Shown here piece by piece: positions 19,170 to 29,100 of a DNA stretch of 64,000 nt. How positions within the stretch are numbered: position 1 is the stretch's first letter; each line of letters opens with the position of its first letter. Below the pieces are notes generated by a model, which had not been told where the DNA came from, ran no database searches, and was given only the letters and a program-made list of their open reading frames with translations. The DNA comes from Labrenzia sp. THAF82 (GTDB taxonomy: Bacteria > Pseudomonadota > Alphaproteobacteria > Rhizobiales > Stappiaceae), in assembly GCF_009363435.1 (NCBI RefSeq), contig NZ_CP045354.1, positions 5,236,501-5,300,500 on the forward strand, given 5' to 3'. The translations under genes were made by a program, and so were the position numbers.

Positions 19170-20499
19170 GTGCCATCCCTTCGATCATGACAGACGGGGC
19201 TGCACTCGAATACCGGTTGTCCAGATCGCTGCCAGGCACAAGGCGTTTGAACATGTCGTTCAGGTTTCCTGCGATGGTGATTTCACTGACAGGTTCGACA
19301 ATTTTTCCGTTCTCAAACCAGAAACCGGCGGCACCACGGGAATAGTCTCCGGTCACTCCGTTGACGCCATGGCCAATCAGGTCGGTGACAAGCAGGCCTT
19401 CGCCAGCGTCCGTCATAAGCTCTTCCAACGATTTTTCGCCCGGCATCAGCGTGATATTGGTCGGACCGGGAGATGTACCACTGCCGCCTCGGTGAGCGCG
19501 GCCGTTGGGTTTCAGATCCAGTTCACGTGCAGAGGCGCCATCAAGGAACCAGTGTTGCAACACTCCGTCACTGACCATTTCAAGCACATCAGCGCGTGTA
19601 CCTTCTCCATCGAAAGGCCTTGTCGCTGCACCTCGGCGCTTGAAGGGATCATCGACGACACGAATGCCCGGCGCGAACACCGCTTCACCCATTCGGTCTT
19701 TCAGGAAACTTGTTTTGCGCGCAATCGCAGCTCCGTTGATTGCACCAACCAGGTGCCCGAGGATGCTGCGCGCTGCGCGAGACTCATAAATGACATTTGC
19801 GGTTCGGGTCGAAAGCTTTTGCGGATTCAGCCTGCGTACCGCGCGTTCACCGGCACGCAGTCCAACCTCTTTTGGACGGTCCAGATCCGCGAAGAAAGTC
19901 CTGCTGTCGAAATCATAGTCCCGTTCCATGCCGGTGCCTTCGCCTGCGACTGCTGTCATAGACATGCCGTATCGCGAAGATATATAAGACCCTTCGAAAC
20001 CATGGCTTGTTGCAAGCACTATTCCTGCAAGTCGCCAAGACGCTGAAGCCCCGCCGGACTTGCTGACGCCGTCCACATCGAGACCTGCTGCCTCCGCTTC
20101 AAGCGCAATGTCCGTCAGTTCGTCGGCCGTCAGTTCCTTGTCGTCCAACAACTCCAGTACCGGGAATTCCTTCACCAGCAGCTCCGGGTCCGCAAGACCG
20201 GCAAAGGGGTCTTCCGGCGCGACCTTGGCCATCGAAACTGCGCGTTCGGCAAGACTGGCCGGATCGTCAAGACGGTTTGCTGAAACGGCTGCGGTACGTT
20301 TGCCGACAAAGACCCGCAGTGTGACGTCGTCACCCTCGGCACGTTCGGTTTCTTCAACCTTGCCTTCGCGCACGTCAACCGAGAGCGATACTCCGGTGAC
20401 TGCGACAGCGTCGCAGGCATCGGCTCCTGCTTGCCGCGCAGCTTCCACTAGCCGTGCTGCGCGAGACTGCAATTCACTTTGATCGATCAGTTCCGACAT
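19156..20499 (-). CDS. pmbA: TldE/PmbA, partner of the TldD protease
   Basis: A 447-residue TldE/PmbA protein. It shares the TldD fold but lacks the HExxH zinc site, consistent with being the non-catalytic half of the TldD-TldE complex. Family blocks such as RSILGHLVGAINGAAIARK, and GHGVNGVTGDYSRGAAGFW near the C-terminus, are clear. It is the first gene of the lipid A operon, well separated from tldD, which is a common layout in this group. Confidence 0.93.
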   Translation of the reverse strand: MSELIDQSELQSRAARLVEAARQAGADACDAVAVTGVSLSVDVREGKVEETERAEGDDVTLRVFVGKRTAAVSANRLDDPASLAERAVSMAKVAPEDPFAGLADPELLVKEFPVLELLDDKELTADELTDIALEAEAAGLDVDGVSKSGGASASWRLAGIVLATSHGFEGSYISSRYGMSMTAVAGEGTGMERDYDFDSRTFFADLDRPKEVGLRAGERAVRRLNPQKLSTRTANVIYESRAARSILGHLVGAINGAAIARKTSFLKDRMGEAVFAPGIRVVDDPFKRRGAATRPFDGEGTRADVLEMVSDGVLQHWFLDGASARELDLKPNGRAHRGGSGTSPGPTNITLMPGEKSLEELMTDAGEGLLVTDLIGHGVNGVTGDYSRGAAGFWFENGKIVEPVSEITIAGNLNDMFKRLVPGSDLDNRYSSAAPSVMIEGMALAGS

Positions 20500-20887
20500 T
20501 TGATCCGCTCTTGTGCCATCAGGTCTGGCTGTTGTTTACGCTTCGCACCGTTCAGCTGCAACAGCCAGCTTGAGATGCCAACAATCTGTTTCATTCCGAA
20601 CCAGAAACGCCGGAAGGCATTCACTCCGGCGCAACACTGCGATGCTGCACCGGCGTGACAGGTTCGACACCTCCTATGTGTGCTGCTTCTAGGGCAGATC
20701 AATGGAAGTCCGCAGAAACACTAGGCGTTTTGAGCACCACTCGCACTCTCGCTAAAGTAGTATCAACACGTTCCCGACACAGGTCTGAATCAGGTCTTAC
20801 CGTGCCACTTACAAACCAGTAACCCTCTTTAAAAACAGACTTTTTTAACTCTGTCTCTTAAGCGCTTTACGACCTTTCCCCCTTAGA
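20500..20887. other. divergent intergenic region between pmbA and the DUF6101 gene
   Basis: This 388-bp gap must contain the promoter of the lipid A operon (minus) and of the DUF6101 gene (plus). The stretch near 20825-20860 has an ACAGA...TCTGT inverted repeat around a T-rich centre. No gene or known RNA element is seen. Confidence 0.45.
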
Positions 20888-21520
20888 TTGAAAGACATCG
20901 AGAGACCAAAAGGTCCGGTGGAGAGTTACTTGAGACGTCAAACAGAAAAACAGGAAACGGCAGCAACCGGGACAGCGGCAGAAACAATGCCGCATCCCGG
21001 TTGTCTTCCGGTACGCTTTCAGCAACGACTGGAATCGCGTCCGGGAACACCTTCTCTTCCCGCGGACATTGTTCTTGATCGCGAAAGAGCAATCATCAAG
21101 CGCCGTGTTGCAGGTGTTCCGGTCAACCTCGTCGTGCCGACGGAAGCATTCGATGGTGTGATGGTCCGGATAATTCCAGGCGACGTGCCAGGCGAAATCC
21201 AGGCTGCCCTGATTCTCAAACATCACGATAGCGCCCTATCCATCACGCTTGCGGAGACTGAAAACTCCGATGACCTCGCGATCCTCTGGAGCCGGTGGGC
21301 ACAGGTCTTCAATCTGCCGATGCTTGTATGCGATCTGGGCGGCAAGGTGAAACCGATCGACGCATTTCGTGCCGTTCCCGCAGCGCAACCGGCCCCTCGC
21401 CGTCAATTGCGGATGCTGACCGGCCGAAGACCAAGGTTCTTGAACAAGAGAGTGGTCGGAAGGCCAGCCACAACCTCGGTCTGCCATAGCAGCGAACGCG
21501 AGATCATCGCCCGCACCTAG
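20888..21520 (+). CDS. DUF6101 family protein
   Basis: A 210-residue soluble protein matching my recollection of the DUF6101 family of Hyphomicrobiales. The central part has FDGVMVRIIPGDVPGE and SITLAETENSDDLAILWSRW, followed by a PR-rich basic tail (PAPRRQLRMLTGRRPRFLNK). There is no signal peptide or membrane helix. The function is unknown. It is monocistronic, with a hairpin terminator behind it. Confidence 0.75.
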   Translation: MKDIERPKGPVESYLRRQTEKQETAATGTAAETMPHPGCLPVRFQQRLESRPGTPSLPADIVLDRERAIIKRRVAGVPVNLVVPTEAFDGVMVRIIPGDVPGEIQAALILKHHDSALSITLAETENSDDLAILWSRWAQVFNLPMLVCDLGGKVKPIDAFRAVPAAQPAPRRQLRMLTGRRPRFLNKRVVGRPATTSVCHSSEREIIART

Positions 21521-21552
21521 GCATGGGTTTCGAAAGATCAGGACAGGCACCA

Positions 21553-21585
21553 AATGGCTCCGCAAAGCGGAGCCATTGCTTATTT
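21553..21585. terminator. hairpin terminator between DUF6101 and ubiA
   Basis: An 11-bp perfect stem, AATGGCTCCGC / GCGGAGCCATT, with an AAA loop, followed by GCTTATTT. It lies between convergent genes; the ubiA stop is at its right edge. Confidence 0.8.
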
Positions 21586-22528
21586 ATAGCCAGGTAACGA
21601 AGGCATCTATGACAAACCCTGTGAACAGGATCCAGCCATAGGTTCCATTGGAACGAAACAAGCGGAGACACTGATCACCATCGTCAATATCCAGCGCGAC
21701 GATCTGCCAGCCGAGGTGAATGACGCCGGCGAGAATTCCGATAAAGGCGGCTGGCCCCGCATCGGCCAAGACAGCTGCGGTCGCAAAAAGCAGCGTGGCC
21801 AGAGCATACAGAACAATCAATGCAGGTTTGGTTCGCGTTCCAAAAAGGCGTGCGGTGGATTTCACGCCGACCAGAGCATCGTCTTCCTTGTCCTGATGCG
21901 CATAGATCGTGTCATAGCCGATTGTCCAGCAAATGCCGCCCACGTAAAGGAACACCGGCGCCCACGTGAGCGAACCGAATTCGGCGGCCCATCCCATGAA
22001 TGCGCCCCAGGAAAATGCGAGACCCAGAAAAAGCTGCGGCCAATTGGTAAACCGCTTCATGAAGGGATAAATCGCGACCGGCAGCAATGACACGATCCCG
22101 AGCAAAATCGAAAACGTGTTGAACTGAAGCAACACGATCAGGCCAACCATAGCCTGAAGGAAAAGGAACACCTTCGCTTGCAGTCTTGAGACCTGCCCGG
22201 CTGGAATTGGCCGTGAACGGGTCCGCTCCACCTGTGCATCGATATCAACATCAACCAGGTCGTTGTAGGTGCAGCCCGCACCACGCATTGCCACCGCTCC
22301 GATGAAGAAGAGAGCAAGGTGCCACAGGTTCGGCCAGCCCTGACCGGCAGCAATTGCCGCAAGCGCGGCAGACCACCAACAGGGCCATAGCAGCAACCAC
22401 CAACCGATCGGCCGTTCCCAACGTGCCAGCCGCGCGAATGGACGCAAGGACGACGGCAGGCTTGTGTCGACCCAGTGCTTTTTCACCGCATCAGCGACAG
22501 GCCCCGTATCCTTGGTGGAAAAAATCAT
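21584..22528 (-). CDS. ubiA: 4-hydroxybenzoate octaprenyltransferase
   Basis: A 314-residue integral membrane prenyltransferase that attaches the polyprenyl chain to 4-hydroxybenzoate in ubiquinone synthesis. The first aspartate-rich site NDLVDVDID with RTRSRPIPAG and the second site GYDTIYAHQDKEDD are both present. About eight transmembrane helices follow a WERPIGWWLLLWPCWW entry segment. Product feeds the same respiratory chain as the cox operon, though it is a separate transcription unit. Confidence 0.95.
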   Translation of the reverse strand: MIFSTKDTGPVADAVKKHWVDTSLPSSLRPFARLARWERPIGWWLLLWPCWWSAALAAIAAGQGWPNLWHLALFFIGAVAMRGAGCTYNDLVDVDIDAQVERTRSRPIPAGQVSRLQAKVFLFLQAMVGLIVLLQFNTFSILLGIVSLLPVAIYPFMKRFTNWPQLFLGLAFSWGAFMGWAAEFGSLTWAPVFLYVGGICWTIGYDTIYAHQDKEDDALVGVKSTARLFGTRTKPALIVLYALATLLFATAAVLADAGPAAFIGILAGVIHLGWQIVALDIDDGDQCLRLFRSNGTYGWILFTGFVIDAFVTWL

Positions 22529-22744
22529 GACACTTCACACTCGGTTTGCATTGACCGGTTGCCCAACGCGAATTTCGAACAAAGTTGGATCGCCCCCGGC
22601 ATTTCTACCGATTATTTGGATGAAATTCATCCTGCAAGGGGTCATAGTGACACTGTCTTGGTGTGGGTTTGTCGAAAAACGGCGGAATTGCTCGGTTCCT
22701 GAAAGATATTCGGTTGCCGATTCGCCGTAACCAAGGAGTGCAGT

Positions 22745-23539
22745 GTGTATTTTTCTCCAAAATTTGCAGTCAGTGTTTTCTTATCCTTAGCTATCGGCCT
22801 CAGCACCCTCCCGACCAGCTCTTTTGCTCAAAAGCCACCGCCCCCACCCAAGCACGGGGATGGCAAACCACCTCCGCGTCCAGGTGACGACCGGCCACCA
22901 AAACGCGGAGGCAAGGAAGTCAACGAAAGCAAGATAGATTCCGGTGGTTCTCGACAAGTGCTCGGTGAAGTCTGGGTCGACAACTGGTTCAAACTTTACA
23001 TCAATGGCAAGCCGCTACTGGAAGACAGCGTCTCAATCAGAACCGAGCGTTCGTTCAATGCCGAGCGTTTTGAATTCGGCTCAGACTTCCCGATGACGAT
23101 TGCCTTCGAGTTTCGCGATTTCATGGAGAACGAAACCGGACTTGAATATATCGGCTCCCGGCGCCAGCAATTGGGCGACGGAGGCGCCATCGCACAATTC
23201 AAGGACGTTGCCAGCGGAAAACTGATTGGCGCCACAGAAGGCGACTGGCGATGCCTGACGGTACAAGCCGCTCCTGCAGACGCATCCTGTGCACGCGAAC
23301 GCAATCCCGATGTGTCTCAGGCGGTCTGCGCGCAGACCCGCGTCGAGGTTCCGGGGAACTGGACAGACCCAGGGTTTGACGACAGCAACTGGCCGAAGGC
23401 GAGTGTCTATAGCACCCGCGATGTCGGACCCAAGGACGGCTACAACCAGATCCAGTGGGACAGTTCTGCGAAGCTTATCTGGGGCAAGGATCTGAAGAAG
23501 GACAATATTGTCTATTGCCGCGCAACATTTGGCGGCTGA
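22745..23539 (+). CDS. secreted proline-rich protein with galactose-binding-like region
   Basis: A 264-residue exported protein. A signal peptide (about residues 1-29, ending SSFA/Q) is followed by a Pro/Gly/Lys-rich linker (QKPPPPPKHGDGKPPPRPG...) to residue ~58. The remaining ~200 residues include VDNWFKLYINGKPLLED and NWTDPGFDDSNWPKASVYS, phrases typical of galactose-binding-like beta-sandwiches, though I cannot name a family. Four cysteines in the second half may form disulfides. The GTG start at 22745 has AAGGAG seven bases upstream. A CCCAGGC...GCCTGGG hairpin (23555-23577) follows. Confidence 0.75.
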   Translation: MYFSPKFAVSVFLSLAIGLSTLPTSSFAQKPPPPPKHGDGKPPPRPGDDRPPKRGGKEVNESKIDSGGSRQVLGEVWVDNWFKLYINGKPLLEDSVSIRTERSFNAERFEFGSDFPMTIAFEFRDFMENETGLEYIGSRRQQLGDGGAIAQFKDVASGKLIGATEGDWRCLTVQAAPADASCARERNPDVSQAVCAQTRVEVPGNWTDPGFDDSNWPKASVYSTRDVGPKDGYNQIQWDSSAKLIWGKDLKKDNIVYCRATFGG

Positions 23540-23554
23540 CGCTCGTACGACCGG

Positions 23555-23577
23555 CCCAGGCGCACACTGTGCCTGGG
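23555..23577 (+). terminator. probable terminator after the secreted protein gene
   Basis: CCCAGGCgCAC and GTGCCTGGG pair with one bulged base around a short loop, then TTGTCTT. The T tract is weak, so termination efficiency is uncertain. Confidence 0.5.
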
Positions 23578-23736
23578 TTGTCTTCCAGCACTGAAAAACC
23601 GGCATCCGCCAGGTCGGGGCAAAGCGGTCCGATTGCAGGCTTCAACCGTGCATGCTAGACCCCGCTCAATGTTGGCGATCAGCCCTTCAGGCAAGTCGTC
23701 CTTCCAGCGTCACCTACTCTCAGAGACCTGCAATTC

Positions 23737-25014
23737 ATGAAACTCCTTCTGATCGGATCCGGCGGCCGCGAACATGCACTTGCATGGGCACTGGCAAAGT
23801 CTCCCAGATTGACAAAACTCTACGCGGCTCCCGGCAATGCGGGTATCGCAGATGTTGCGGAGTTGACCGATCTGAATGTTTCCGACCACCAGGCGGTTGT
23901 CACGTTTTGCAAAACCCACGACATCGACCTGGTCGTTGTCGGGCCGGAGGCTCCTCTGGTCGCCGGACTTGTGGATGACCTCGACACTGCCGGCATAAAG
24001 GCGTTTGGGCCGAGAATGGCCGCAGCCCAACTTGAAGGCTCCAAAGCCTTTACAAAGGGCGTTTGCGACGAAGCCAATATTCCGACAGCAGGGTATGGCC
24101 GTTTCGAAGACGCAACGGGTGCACTGGCCTATGTCCGGCAGCAAGGCGCACCGATTGTCGTCAAGGCTGACGGGCTGGCGGCTGGCAAGGGCGTGGTTGT
24201 TGCTATGACGCTGGACGAAGCTGAGGACGCCGTGAAGGCCTGTTTTGACGGATCATTCGGTGATGCGGGTGCGGAAGTCGTAATCGAAGAATTTCTGGAC
24301 GGAGAAGAAGCCAGTTTTTTTGTTCTTTCCGATGGAACCGACGCCTTGCCTCTGGCGACGGCGCAAGATCACAAGCGTGCTTTTGATGGCGACGAAGGCC
24401 CAAACACTGGTGGCATGGGCGCTTACTCACCCGCACCAGTTCTGACCGACGAGATTGTTGCGGACGTGATGGAGCGGATCATCAAACCGACAATCACGAC
24501 GCTTGCCGGACGCGGCACCCCGTTCAAGGGCGTTCTCTATGCGGGATTGATGATTACAAGCGACGGACCAAAGCTGATTGAATACAATACGCGCTTTGGC
24601 GATCCGGAGTGCCAGGTCCTGTTGATGCGTCTGAAAAGCGATCTTTTGGACCTGTTGGAGGCGAGCGCTGACGGGACACTCGGCAAGACCAGTGCGGATT
24701 GGCACGACAGCGTTGCCCTGACCGTGGTGATGGCAGCAAAGGGTTATCCGGGGTCCTATGCAAAAGGCACCGAAATTCGTGGACTTGACCAACTCGGAAG
24801 TGAGAAGCTTCAGGTCTTTCATGCCGGAACGCAGTTGAAGAACGGAACGCTTTGCTCAAATGGTGGCCGGGTGCTGAATGTGACTGCACTTGGCGACGAT
24901 GTCCGCGAAGCACAACAAAATGCCTATGAAGCCGTCAACCAGATCGATTGGCCGGACGGATTTTGCCGAACCGATATCGGCTGGCGAGCAATCGACCGCG
25001 AAACCAGTTCATGA
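23737..25014 (+). CDS. purD: phosphoribosylamine-glycine ligase
   Basis: A 425-residue ATP-grasp ligase for the second step of de novo purine synthesis (phosphoribosylamine + glycine + ATP to GAR). The N-terminus [20 protein letters not shown] is diagnostic. VVVGPEAPL, the ATP-grasp loop and [15 protein letters not shown] are all intact. It is probably transcribed on its own or with the hydrolase 80 bp downstream. Confidence 0.97.
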   Translation: MKLLLIGSGGREHALAWALAKSPRLTKLYAAPGNAGIADVAELTDLNVSDHQAVVTFCKTHDIDLVVVGPEAPLVAGLVDDLDTAGIKAFGPRMAAAQLEGSKAFTKGVCDEANIPTAGYGRFEDATGALAYVRQQGAPIVVKADGLAAGKGVVVAMTLDEAEDAVKACFDGSFGDAGAEVVIEEFLDGEEASFFVLSDGTDALPLATAQDHKRAFDGDEGPNTGGMGAYSPAPVLTDEIVADVMERIIKPTITTLAGRGTPFKGVLYAGLMITSDGPKLIEYNTRFGDPECQVLLMRLKSDLLDLLEASADGTLGKTSADWHDSVALTVVMAAKGYPGSYAKGTEIRGLDQLGSEKLQVFHAGTQLKNGTLCSNGGRVLNVTALGDDVREAQQNAYEAVNQIDWPDGFCRTDIGWRAIDRETSS

Positions 25015-25094
25015 GTTGCAGAGCCGTCAATGTATTGGACTTGGCAGGCACTCCCCACCTCCGATAGCTTAAACCGGCAGGCGGAGGACTCATT

Positions 25095-26000
25095 TTGGCT
25101 AACGAATTTCCTGACCTGTTTCCAGGTTTCAAGAGTGAAACTGTGGAAACGGAAGAAGCACAGTTGTTCTGCCGTGTTGGCGGATCCGGCCCACCTTTGG
25201 TGCTTTTGCACGGTTATCCGCAATCACATACCTGTTGGCACAAGGTTGCACCTCTTCTTGCTGAGCGATTTACGCTCGTGCTTCCCGATCTGCCGGGGTA
25301 TGGCAGTTCGTCCATTCCGGCCCTAAGCCAGGACCATCACGCTTATTCAAAACGGACTATGGCCAATAGCATCGTAGAATTGATGCGTCTGCTCGGTTTC
25401 GATAAATTCCATCTTGCAGGACACGACCGTGGTGGTCGCGTTGCCTACCGCCTGGCGCTGGACCATCCGCACGCTGTCAGCCGCGTGGCCGTGCTCGATA
25501 TTTTGCCAACCTTCGACTACTGGGAAAAACTCGACCGGCAATTTGGGCTCAAGGTCTACCATTGGATGTTCCTGGCCCAACCAGCCCCTTTCCCCGAAAA
25601 GCTGATTGCTGCGTCTCCAGTCCGCTTTCTGGAACACACACTCGCCAGTTGGACTGGCAACAAGAACCTTGATTGCTTTTCCGAAGAAGCATTGGACGAC
25701 AATCGAGCCTGGTTTCGAGATCCGGATCGCATTTCAGCAACCTGCGAGGACTACCGGGCCGGTGCCACGATCGATTTCGAGCACGACAGTCTTGACCACC
25801 AGGCCGGCAACCAGATCCTGGTCCCTTTGCTTGCGCTTTGGGGCGAAAAGGGCATTGCCACCAGTGTCGAGAGCCCGCTCGACGTCTGGAGATCCTGGTG
25901 CCCACATGCAGAGGGCCATCCAGTTCCCGGTGGTCACTTTCTCCCAGAAGAAGCCTGGCAAGAAACCGCAGACGCATTGCGGAAATTCTTTACAGGCTGA
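25095..26000 (+). CDS. alpha/beta hydrolase, fluoroacetate/haloacetate dehalogenase type
   Basis: A 301-residue alpha/beta hydrolase that I align from memory with fluoroacetate dehalogenase of Rhodopseudomonas palustris. The residues known to matter there are all present: nucleophile Asp111 in GHDRGGR, the carboxylate-binding Arg112 and Arg115, catalytic Asp135 (LDILP), His281 (GGHFLPEE), and the halide pocket His156-Trp157 (YHWMF) plus Tyr220 (CEDYRAG). It should hydrolyse haloacetates to glycolate; the true substrate is unknown. The start is TTG with GGAGG seven bases before it. It could be co-transcribed with purD. Confidence 0.87.
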   Translation: MANEFPDLFPGFKSETVETEEAQLFCRVGGSGPPLVLLHGYPQSHTCWHKVAPLLAERFTLVLPDLPGYGSSSIPALSQDHHAYSKRTMANSIVELMRLLGFDKFHLAGHDRGGRVAYRLALDHPHAVSRVAVLDILPTFDYWEKLDRQFGLKVYHWMFLAQPAPFPEKLIAASPVRFLEHTLASWTGNKNLDCFSEEALDDNRAWFRDPDRISATCEDYRAGATIDFEHDSLDHQAGNQILVPLLALWGEKGIATSVESPLDVWRSWCPHAEGHPVPGGHFLPEEAWQETADALRKFFTG

Positions 26001-26197
26001 GCAAAAACCAGCCTGACCTTCACTACTACTTTAGATTGCCGCCTGATTTTTTCATTTCAAGATAGTTTTCGGGTAAATTTTTCCGACTGAGAGCCATTTG
26101 CTCTTAACACTATTTAACAAATGCATTCAAAACAATTTAACCAATAGAGTTTATTGAAGAATTAGGCGGTGAGTGTTCACAAAAACAGACTGCGAAT
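26001..26197. other. AT-rich region ahead of the GGDEF-EAL gene
   Basis: About 200 bp, visibly richer in A and T than the genes around it, with runs such as TTTAACAAATG and ATTTAACC. It probably carries the promoter of the c-di-GMP gene. No known riboswitch or gene was recognised. Confidence 0.5.
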
Positions 26198-29100
26198 TTG
26201 CAGTTACTTCAAATACGAACATCACAGCCGGGGGATTGTGCGGTTTTAGAACCGGCGGTGCGGGTGGCTAGTGTGGGCGAGCAAGTAAACGAGGACAAGG
26301 AACAGCTGCGTGCGGGCAAACCCTGCCGACGTGGTCTGAGCGCTTGCCTGGATCAGCTCCTTGCGAAATGGAGCGTGGACGATTCCCAATTTGAAAGACC
26401 GTTGCGCGGTGTTTTCCTTTCATTCCTCGTGTTGATCGTCGCCGTCCTTTGCATTCAAAACATCGCTTCAGGCTACCGCAACCTGCTTGAGCCTCAGGAA
26501 GCCGTCATCCGGACAACCGAGCGACTGCTGACGCAGCAACGCGCGTTTGGAACGCAGATGCTTGATCGCGCGGTCCGTGAAATCAGTTCCGATAAGAATC
26601 TTCAAAATGCCATCCAGCGGCATGACACCGGCACAATCCGTGCCATCGCCGACAAAATTATGCTGGCTGCTCCGGAAGGCAGCAGTGTTGCAGAATTCAC
26701 AATCTATGGTGCGGACCAGAAACCGATTTACAGTTCGAGAAGCCCCGTTGTTGCAGAGCCGGCCCACTTGGCATTTCAAAATGACTTGAGTGCAAATCTG
26801 ACACGCAACACGAGCAACATAGAATTGAGTATCGACGGAAAATTTGTGGTCAGTGTCTTCCAGGCCTGGACCGTCGATGGCAACCTTTTCGGATACTTGA
26901 AACTCGCCGTCGACATTGAGCGCTCGCTTGTCGTTGCCGGGGCCGCAGTCGACGCTGAACTCGTCAACTTAAGCAAGATGGACATTCCCCAAAGCCTGAA
27001 TGGTCAGCAGATCAGTTCTCGCGTCCTGGGCGAACCGATGAAAACCGAATTCAATTTCAGTGCGCTGACCAATTCGGCGACCGGTCTGCTCAATCTGGAC
27101 CGGTTCTATTTCCAGAATTCACAGGTTTTCATTGTCCACGAACTGCCTGTACGTGCAGCGATGCCCGGACATGACGCAAAGCTGATCCTGGTGAAGAACA
27201 TCACCGATCATTTCTGGGCATTTCTTCAAGGGGCCTTGCTCACGCTTTCAGCCGGTGGCGGCATTGCACTTCTTGCCTGGATCGTGATCCGCCGATTGCT
27301 CTCCAGACTTCAAAGATCCGTGCAAACCACCCATTCACGCCTGACGGGCATGGTCGCAGAAAATACACGGCAATTGGAAGAGAGCGCTTCGCAACTGCTC
27401 GAAGCCCAACGCATCGCCGGAGTTGGCAGCTGGGAACGTGACCTGAAAACCGACCTTTTCAATGGGTCTGAAGAGTTCTTCCGGATCACCCGCATATCGC
27501 CCGACCAGCCGGGGGGCAAAATCCGCCAACAACTGCTCGATCTTGTGCCTGAAAAGGAACGATTGCGGAACCTTGAGGTGGTTCGAGAGGCGATTGAAAA
27601 CCGAAGCGAGTTCGAGTTCGAACATTCCCTGATTTTTGCGCCGGACGACTGCCGCAGCATTTATGTTCGCGGCTATGTCATGGCCGGACCAGATGGCGAC
27701 GCCACAAAGATCGTCGGGATTATCCATGACATCACCGACCGCCAGAAGGCGGAACGCCAGAGCCAGCTTTTGGCCAACATTCTGGAATCGTCTCTGAACG
27801 AGATCTACATTCTGAACGTTGATACCTTCCGCATCGAATACGCAAACAGGTGTGCGATCGACAATCTTGGATTTGATCTCGACGAGCTGAAGTCACGCCG
27901 GATCTGGGACATCAACCCGCTCTATGATCAGGAAACCGTGCGCAGGCATGTAACTCCCTTGCTCAAGGGGGTGCGTGGCAACCTGTCGATCGAAAGCGAA
28001 CACAGACGCAAAGACGGCAGTGAGTACCCGGTCGATCTTCGGGTTCAGATCCTGAAGGACCACGATCGCAATCTGTTTGTAGCGATTGCAAACGACGTTT
28101 CGGACCGGGTCCAGAGAGAAAAGGAAACCCGAGAGGCCAAGATAAGGGCGGAGCGCCTTGCCTATTTCGATCCGCTCACGAAACTGTCCAATCGTGCCGG
28201 ATGCCAGCGGGACGCCAAGTCGCTCTTTGCCAGAGACGACAAACCGTCCTTTCTCATTCATGTGGACATGGATGGCTTCAAGCGCGTCAACGACACGCTC
28301 GGTCACCTTGCCGGGGATCATTGCCTTGAAGAAACCGGCAGGCGGCTCAGGGAAGTCTGCCGCGGTCTCGGCACTCCTTATCGGTGGGGTGGAGACGAGT
28401 TTGTTATTCTTGCGGACAGCAGCACATCCGATCCAAATCAGCTTTGTGAGCGCGCAAGGCGTCTCATGCGCCAGCCGATGGAATTCAATGGCAATCGCTT
28501 CTGGCCTACCGTCAGTATGGGGATTGCGCTCTGTCCGGACGATGCAGACAGTTTCGACACCCTTCTGGTAAACGCGGATCTGGCGCTCTACCAGTCAAAG
28601 GAAAACGGCAAAGATCGCTACACGTTCTTCAAAACAAACATGAAGGCGGAGAGCGAAACCGAGGCCCAAATCGAGCTTGAGCTTCATGATGCCGTCAAAC
28701 ACGATCAGTTTTATCTCGTCTTCCAGCCTCAGGTGAATTTGCGAAGCCAGGCGGTTACCGGCGTTGAAGCACTGATACGATGGACCCATCCAGAGAGGGG
28801 CGAGCTCTCACCCGGCGAGTTTTTACCTGTTGTCGAGAAAAGCAGCCTTGCCCCCATCCTTGGCGAGATCGTCATCGACAAAGCACTGGCGGCGGCAAAG
28901 AGCTGGCTCGACAGTGGCATCAACTTCGGCAGAATTTCCATCAATGTATCACCAGCTCATCTGGCCTCTGGCAAACTGGTTGAACACTTCAGCGCCGCAA
29001 TGGAACGCCATGGCGTCAGCCCAGAAAAGGTCACTGCAGAAGTTCTGGAATCGGTGTTTCTGAATGACAATGGATCAGGACACCTTGAGGCTCTGAAAGA

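Noticed and set aside
18087-19190. 367-codon open frame antisense to cysQ and DUF4170
   Set aside because: Cysteine- and arginine-rich translation typical of a shadow frame in GC-rich DNA.
26300-26360. GGGCAAACC-like sequence resembling part of a c-di-GMP (GEMM) riboswitch near the start of the GGDEF-EAL gene
   Set aside because: The partner stems, tetraloop and conserved ACGCAAAG part are missing, and it lies inside the coding frame.
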